Shown here in pieces: positions 34,552 to 38,553 of a stretch of 38,553 nt of DNA. The notes below the pieces were generated by a model that made no database searches, was not told where the DNA came from, and saw only the letters and a program-made list of their open reading frames with translations. The translations under genes and the position numbers were made by a program. The DNA is from Bacteroidales bacterium (lineage in GTDB: Bacteria > Bacteroidota > Bacteroidia > Bacteroidales > UBA10428): the NCBI GenBank assembly GCA_016936215.1, contig JAFGPL010000071.1, forward strand, positions 1 through 38,553. The letters are read 5' to 3'. Within the stretch, counting starts at the first letter, position 1; each line of letters starts with the position of its first letter.

Positions 34552-35037
34552 TTGAAAAACCCGCACAATTCTGTTATTTTCATCATAGATGAAAACCGGA
34601 CATACAGGCACTTAATTCAGGAGTGCCTTAAAGTTTTCAGGAATTCCCAGTTGTTTATGTTTCAAAATCCTGATGATTGTTTGCAAACCAAAATTTTAAA
34701 GCCTGATATTATTATTACAGAGTTTAAATTCAGTAATGGAAATAAACAAGGTTTAAGCCTCCTGAATGTTTTGAAATCAAATTATCCCCGGTCAAGGGTG
34801 ATATTTTTATCATCTTACGGCAATGTAGAATCGGCCATTCAGGCAATTAAGGCTGGTGCGACAGATTATATCCTTAAAAGTAAATTTGCATTTATTAAAC
34901 TTCTGGAAAAGGTAAATACTGCCATTTCTGTCAAAGAAGCGGTTAGGAGAAACATTGCCACAAGCAGGTTACTTGTTGCCACAGCAGGAATACTGGCCAT
35001 GCTAATTTTTGGGCTTGTTTTTATCTATACTCATTAA
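34552..35037 (+). CDS. Receiver-like domain with Glu at the phospho-site and a C-terminal membrane anchor
   Basis: This encodes 161 residues. It starts at a TTG; no in-frame ATG, GTG or other TTG lies between the stop at 34528 and this codon, and the next ATG (residue 36) would remove the acidic pocket. The receiver fold is intact: D13-E14 in IIDEN, the beta-3 end ITEFKF, S87-S88 in FLSSYG, and K109 in YILKS. Numbering coincides with CheY, where position 57 is the phosphorylated Asp; here it is E57, which often mimics the phosphorylated state. Residues 140-159 (LVATAGILAMLIFGLVFIY) form one membrane helix. There is no output domain. A constitutive or scaffold role is possible. No kinase is nearby. 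Confidence 0.75.
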   Translation: MKNPHNSVIFIIDENRTYRHLIQECLKVFRNSQLFMFQNPDDCLQTKILKPDIIITEFKFSNGNKQGLSLLNVLKSNYPRSRVIFLSSYGNVESAIQAIKAGATDYILKSKFAFIKLLEKVNTAISVKEAVRRNIATSRLLVATAGILAMLIFGLVFIYTH

Positions 35038-35082
35038 AAGAATTTAACCCGGGTAATAATTAGTGTTTGTCCATAAAGTCGT

Positions 35083-35204
35083 GTGGCTGTTCTTTAAAGT
35101 TCGCAGACGAGGCGCATGAAGTCCGAAAAAAGGGAGTTTACCATGCGTAAATGACCTTTTTGAGGACGAGCACAACGAAGTATGCAGACTTTAAAGACAG
35201 CCAC
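35083..35204. repeat. Nested inverted-repeat element (about 120 bases)
   Basis: The outer arms 35083-35106 (GTGGCTGT-T-CTTTAAAGT...GCAG) and 35184-35204 match in inverted orientation with two single-base gaps. The inner arms 35121-35140 (GTCC-GA-AAAAA...TTTAC) and 35147-35166 also match imperfectly, around a CATGC centre that itself pairs with CGCATG at 35113. As RNA it would form one long, interrupted hairpin. The right arm touches the stop codon of the LysM gene (35204-35206). It looks like a non-coding dispersed palindrome, possibly also acting as a terminator between the convergent genes. Confidence 0.6.
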
Positions 35205-37168
35205 TAATTAGTTGTTAGTGGGGGTTGCAATTTTACACCATCATTAAAAAGTATTCTTTCAACTGTATAATCTTTATTAAACCTGAGATAGATCATACCT
35301 TTGTTTTCAAAACCCCCTGCCGGATTATTCTGCTTAAAGGAATAATTGTTGAGCAGCGATTTGTTTTTAATACATTGAATACAGTTATCGAGATTATTTC
35401 CATAGTACAGGTAAGATTGGATAAAATAATAGGCAATATCATAACCAAGAAAAGTAAGGTTATATCCTTTTGATTTCAGCTCCAATGGTTCGTAACCAAG
35501 GGTGTTGATTGCATTTCTTATAAACTTTTTAACTGCAATATCATTGTAATCAATATAAAATGGTGTATACAGGTGAAGGCCAAGGTTATGAAAATATTCA
35601 AGGTCAATATTGTTGAAGGTCAGCCACGCAGGTTGTCCGATTACGGTTATGTCATACATTTTTTGAAACCTGTCAAGGTGCGACAACAACTCACTCAGGT
35701 ATGCTTCATTATTGGTGGTAATGATGGCCACGTTTTTTCTGCCGTGCACAAGTGAATGTCTTAGGTTGCGAACAAGTGTATCGGAATGTCTTACCTCCTT
35801 GATTGTAAATAATGAAGAATCATTTTTATGATGCATAATGCCGGTAAAGACATTTTTCAAATCTTCGCTGTCTTTTTTATTCGTGGTATCTGCATCGTGA
35901 AAAATCAGCAGGTTGCTATGCGGGCATGCCGATGCAATTGTGGCGATTGCCTCATGTTCTGTTTCACGCGATGGGACGAACTGAAAAGCATAGGGAAAAC
36001 CTGAAAGTTGCTCAGATCGCGAATAAATTGGTGAAACGATTATAATGTTATTTGTAGAGGCAAATTTTGCAGCCAATTTGAAAGTTTCAGGAAAAACAGG
36101 CCCTATCATCAGGTCGGGTTTATTCACTTCAAGGCCTTTTAAAATGGTCTTCACCCTTGTGGTATCCCTTTCGGTATCAAAAACCCGGAGATTAATGTCC
36201 TGCCCTTTTTTACGCAGGGTATCAAGCGCCAGCAAAACACCTTCGTAAAACTCGAAATAATAATCGCCTTTTATAGTGCCGGGCCTTCTTAATGATGCAT
36301 TAACATTTGGGTCTTCAGAAATATAGCTGGTGTCTTCAATGGCCTTTTTAACTTCAAGCGTAAAGTCAGCATACAATGGCAACATCAAAACCACATTAAT
36401 GGCACGGGCCATACCAGCCTGCCTGATCGAATCGCATTGCCTTTGGCTCATTGGCAGGATATCAGGGAGTATGGGCAAAGTATCGGTAATAATGCTGATG
36501 GTATCTAACGCATATTTAGAAAACCTCGGTATTTTAATTATCATCCCTGTCTTTAAACCCCATCTGAGTTCGGGATTATGTTCAACAATGTCTGCAACCT
36601 CTACATTGTAAAATTTTGCAAGCGAATAAAGGGTATCTTTTCGCTTTACTTCGTAATAGCGATAATTCTCATAGTCCCTTATATTTTCTGCTACCTCTTT
36701 TACTACCTTCTTTTTCGGAACTTTAATGATCTGGTTTACTTTTATTCCTGTCTCAGAACCGGGATTCAGCCTGTAAATAACTTCAAGCGGCACATTATAT
36801 TTTCTTGAAAGTTGAAAAGCATTTTCACCTTTTGATACCTGGTGATAAATAAGGTCGCCTTTTTTAAGCCCCAGTTCCGCAAGAATCGTTTCCTCTGATT
36901 TTGTTTCTGCCGGAATCTTAATAACCTGGCCTGGCCGCAGTTGCTCCGGTATGAGCCCCGGGTTTTCGTTTTTAAGGTCCTGGATACTTATGCCGTATGC
37001 CTTGCATATTGAGAAAGCGGTTTGTCCCTGCTGTACTGCGTGCATGTAAAATATGCGACCGTTTACCAGTACTTTTTCTGTTGACTTCCTGATTTCTACC
37101 TGTGGTTCCTGTCCGGCAACGCTATTCAGAATTAATAAAGCCAGTATGGTATAGAGTAACTTTTTCAA
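35204..37168 (-). CDS. Exported LysM x3 / periplasmic-binding-protein-like fusion
   Basis: This encodes 654 residues with a signal peptide of about 19 (MKKLLYTILALLILNSVAG). Three LysM domains follow at about 43-86, 109-151 and 172-214, each with the G-x-x-x-F/L-S pattern and an ending in IKIP or IKVP. From about 254 to 640 is a type-1 periplasmic-binding fold (VVLMLPLYADF, then LMIGPVFPETFKLAA, NIIIVSPIYS, GYDIAYYFIQSYLY). The LysM part should bind peptidoglycan, and the C-terminal part may bind a peptide, glycan or partner protein. This layout is common in Bacteroidota, but no transport genes accompany it. The stop is TAG. Confidence 0.88.
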   Translation of the reverse strand: MKKLLYTILALLILNSVAGQEPQVEIRKSTEKVLVNGRIFYMHAVQQGQTAFSICKAYGISIQDLKNENPGLIPEQLRPGQVIKIPAETKSEETILAELGLKKGDLIYHQVSKGENAFQLSRKYNVPLEVIYRLNPGSETGIKVNQIIKVPKKKVVKEVAENIRDYENYRYYEVKRKDTLYSLAKFYNVEVADIVEHNPELRWGLKTGMIIKIPRFSKYALDTISIITDTLPILPDILPMSQRQCDSIRQAGMARAINVVLMLPLYADFTLEVKKAIEDTSYISEDPNVNASLRRPGTIKGDYYFEFYEGVLLALDTLRKKGQDINLRVFDTERDTTRVKTILKGLEVNKPDLMIGPVFPETFKLAAKFASTNNIIIVSPIYSRSEQLSGFPYAFQFVPSRETEHEAIATIASACPHSNLLIFHDADTTNKKDSEDLKNVFTGIMHHKNDSSLFTIKEVRHSDTLVRNLRHSLVHGRKNVAIITTNNEAYLSELLSHLDRFQKMYDITVIGQPAWLTFNNIDLEYFHNLGLHLYTPFYIDYNDIAVKKFIRNAINTLGYEPLELKSKGYNLTFLGYDIAYYFIQSYLYYGNNLDNCIQCIKNKSLLNNYSFKQNNPAGGFENKGMIYLRFNKDYTVERILFNDGVKLQPPLTTN

Positions 37169-37295
37169 TTATAATAAAATGAGTGGTTAATTGGTATTTT
37201 TGTTCGGATGGTAAAAGTAAGAAAGTAAAAGAAATATTCAAAATAGAAGAAATTGAACGGGCATTTTCAGGCAAGAGGAAAATGGATAAATAATT

Positions 37296-37616
37296 TCAGT
37301 CGAATTTGTTTACACGGCAGCCTGCTTCATTTACAACCCAGCCGTAAAACAGGATGTTGTTAAAATTTTTTGCATAGTTCCGGAATGCTGTGTGTTGTTC
37401 CTGATCGTCGGCATTGGCTGTTTCTATTTCCAGAATATAAGTTTCTTCGGCTTTAATAGCATATATATCAGGTATATATCCTTCTATTTCGGGAGGCCTA
37501 TCAAAACCGGGAATATGGTCTGCCATTACATGCCACCCCAGTTTAATAAGATTGAATGCTTCCCTGTAAATTCCTTTGTTATGGGCATTTTGCCCTATGG
37601 GACTTCGATTTGCCAT
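37296..37616 (-). CDS. Small protein with a possible PD-(D/E)XK-like core
   Basis: This encodes 106 residues. An N-terminal helix with HNKGIYREAFNLIKLGWHV is followed by GYIPDIYAIKAEETYILEIET, which has the PD...E-x-(E) spacing of restriction-endonuclease-like folds. The catalytic Lys position would be E in E-I-E, so activity may be lost or different. The remainder (HTAFRNYAKNFNNILFYGWVV) resembles the fold's last helix and strand. Small stand-alone members exist in many genomes and are mostly of unknown function. It lies 127 bases upstream of the LysM gene on the same strand. The assignment is weak. Confidence 0.5.
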   Translation of the reverse strand: MANRSPIGQNAHNKGIYREAFNLIKLGWHVMADHIPGFDRPPEIEGYIPDIYAIKAEETYILEIETANADDQEQHTAFRNYAKNFNNILFYGWVVNEAGCRVNKFD

Positions 37617-37821
37617 TGGTTTGTGTTGTTTGTTTAACCGGTTGTTAATGTACTCTATATACGTATTTTAGGATGATTAAGTTTGTCACTAAACCAATAA
37701 TTTTTGTTGATTTTCATCACCATTTACCAATTTGGTACATGAAAAATTTACGAATACAACTGGATTAAACTTCTTTAAATTCAGGTATGAGGGCGGAAGG
37801 CCTGTTTATAAAATATTAATG

Positions 37822-37871
37822 AAAAAAGAGGCTGTGAAGGATGTCATTTGTCAGTCCTTAAGCACAGCCTC
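37822..37871 (-). terminator. Rho-independent terminator after purC
   Basis: On the minus strand GAGGCTGTG (37871-37863) pairs with CACAGCCTC (37836-37828). The stem continues inside through AAGGA/TCCTT with small bulges and is followed by TTTTTTC. It begins 23 bases after the purC stop codon. The rest of the gap 37617-37821 shows nothing I can assign. Confidence 0.85.
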
Positions 37872-37893
37872 ATTCAAAAGAATAATCAGACTT

Positions 37894-38553
37894 TTATTGA
37901 ATTGAAGAAAGAAAACCCCTTATATTGCGGTCAATCCTTTCTGCGATATTTGATGTATCTTCCCGGATGAAGGTATCGCCGGTTATATTTTCATACAATT
38001 CAATATATCTTTCAGAAACCTGTTTTACGAAATCATCGGGCATTTCGGGGACTGTTTGTCCTTCTTTGCCCTGAAAATTTCTTTCAATAAGCCACTGCCG
38101 TACAAATTCTTTCGAAAGTTGTTTTTGTGGCTCACCCTTTGCAAGCCTTTCTTCATATCCTTCGGCATAAAAATACCTTGATGAGTCAGGGGTGTGGATT
38201 TCATCAATCAGGTAGATTTTGCCATCTTTCTTTCCAAACTCGTATTTTGTGTCAACAAGTATTAAACCTTTTTCAGCAGCTATTTTTGTCCCTCTTTCAA
38301 ATATTTTGTAAGTATAATCTTCAAGCTGCTCATAGTCTTTTTCGGTTACAATACCCTGTTTGATTATTTCCTCTCTCGAGATATCAAGGTCGTGTCCTTC
38401 TGAGGCTTTGGTAGTAGGGGTGATGATGGGTTTGGAAAATTTCTGGTTCTCTGCCATTCGTTCTGGCAGCGGAACACCACAGAGCATTCTTTTTCCCGAT
38501 TTATACTCCCTCCAGGCATGACCGGTAAGGTAACCGCGGATAACCATTTCAAC
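37894..38553 (-). CDS. purC: Phosphoribosylaminoimidazole-succinocarboxamide synthase, 3' part
   Basis: The frame is open to the right edge and gives the last 219 residues (beginning V-E-M-V-I-R-G). The missing N-terminus would be about 95 residues if the protein has the usual length of about 310 in Bacteroidota. The ATG three codons in is internal, not the start. Visible signatures are [28 protein letters not shown] and the late [13 protein letters not shown], where the conserved Glu, His and Asp bind metal and substrate. It joins CAIR and aspartate to SAICAR in purine synthesis. A terminator follows at 37871-37822. Confidence 0.93.
   Translation of the reverse strand, partial: VEMVIRGYLTGHAWREYKSGKRMLCGVPLPERMAENQKFSKPIITPTTKASEGHDLDISREEIIKQGIVTEKDYEQLEDYTYKIFERGTKIAAEKGLILVDTKYEFGKKDGKIYLIDEIHTPDSSRYFYAEGYEERLAKGEPQKQLSKEFVRQWLIERNFQGKEGQTVPEMPDDFVKQVSERYIELYENITGDTFIREDTSNIAERIDRNIRGFLSSIQ

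Overview
The window looks like a chromosomal segment of a Bacteroidota bacterium, most likely an anaerobic member near Bacteroidales. The signs are: A+T-rich DNA; gene starts that mostly lack a Shine-Dalgarno sequence; TAnnTTTG-like -7 elements close to several starts; many small signal-peptide or lipoprotein genes; a LysM plus periplasmic-binding-protein fusion typical of the phylum; a GLPGLI/DUF4412-like protein; and short dispersed palindromic repeats. There is no tRNA, rRNA, CRISPR array, prophage or complete insertion sequence. All assignments come from reading motifs by eye, with no database search.

Layout. 1-3760 is accessory: the tail of an unknown gene, a possible palindromic operator (161-178), a small barrel-like protein, a DUF1801 protein, a MITE-like element with inverted termini (1572-1832), a lipoprotein/outer-membrane protein pair (2011-3507) and a dispersed palindrome (3681-3757). 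3762-5754 (minus) is trxB followed by a small lipoprotein and a methyltransferase. 5984-8078 (plus) is a nitroreductase, an exported RraA-like protein and a second methyltransferase. 8124-15149 carries envelope and division genes: an NlpC/P60 hydrolase, the c-di-AMP phosphodiesterase PgpH, and ftsK followed by lolA, plus a lipoprotein. 15440-18275 has ornithine carbamoyltransferase, a small RRM protein, a CAP-domain protein and a DUF456 membrane protein.

18430-25974 (minus) is a complete V/A-type ATPase operon of the compact bacterial type, transcribed E - DUF2764 - A - B - D - I - K. I recognise no separate C, F or G subunit gene. The K subunit carries the Na+-ligand set of the Enterococcus hirae ring with identical spacing, so the enzyme is probably Na+-coupled. 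A Na+/phosphate symporter (26280) is divergent from it and a cation-chloride-cotransporter homologue lies about 6 kb further on (32182), which together suggests an ion-handling neighbourhood.

28033-38553 contains a TtcA-like tRNA thiolase, two small exported unknowns, a lipoprotein, an ankyrin-repeat protein fused to a predicted outer-membrane barrel, the CCC transporter, a membrane-tethered receiver domain whose phospho-acceptor Asp is Glu, a nested inverted-repeat element (35083-35204), the LysM/binding-protein fusion, a small nuclease-like protein and the 3' part of purC with a clear terminator.

Most of the window is housekeeping. The items most worth a second look are the Glu57 receiver, the ankyrin-barrel fusion, the Na+ signature and reduced subunit set of the ATPase, and the three palindromic repeat elements.
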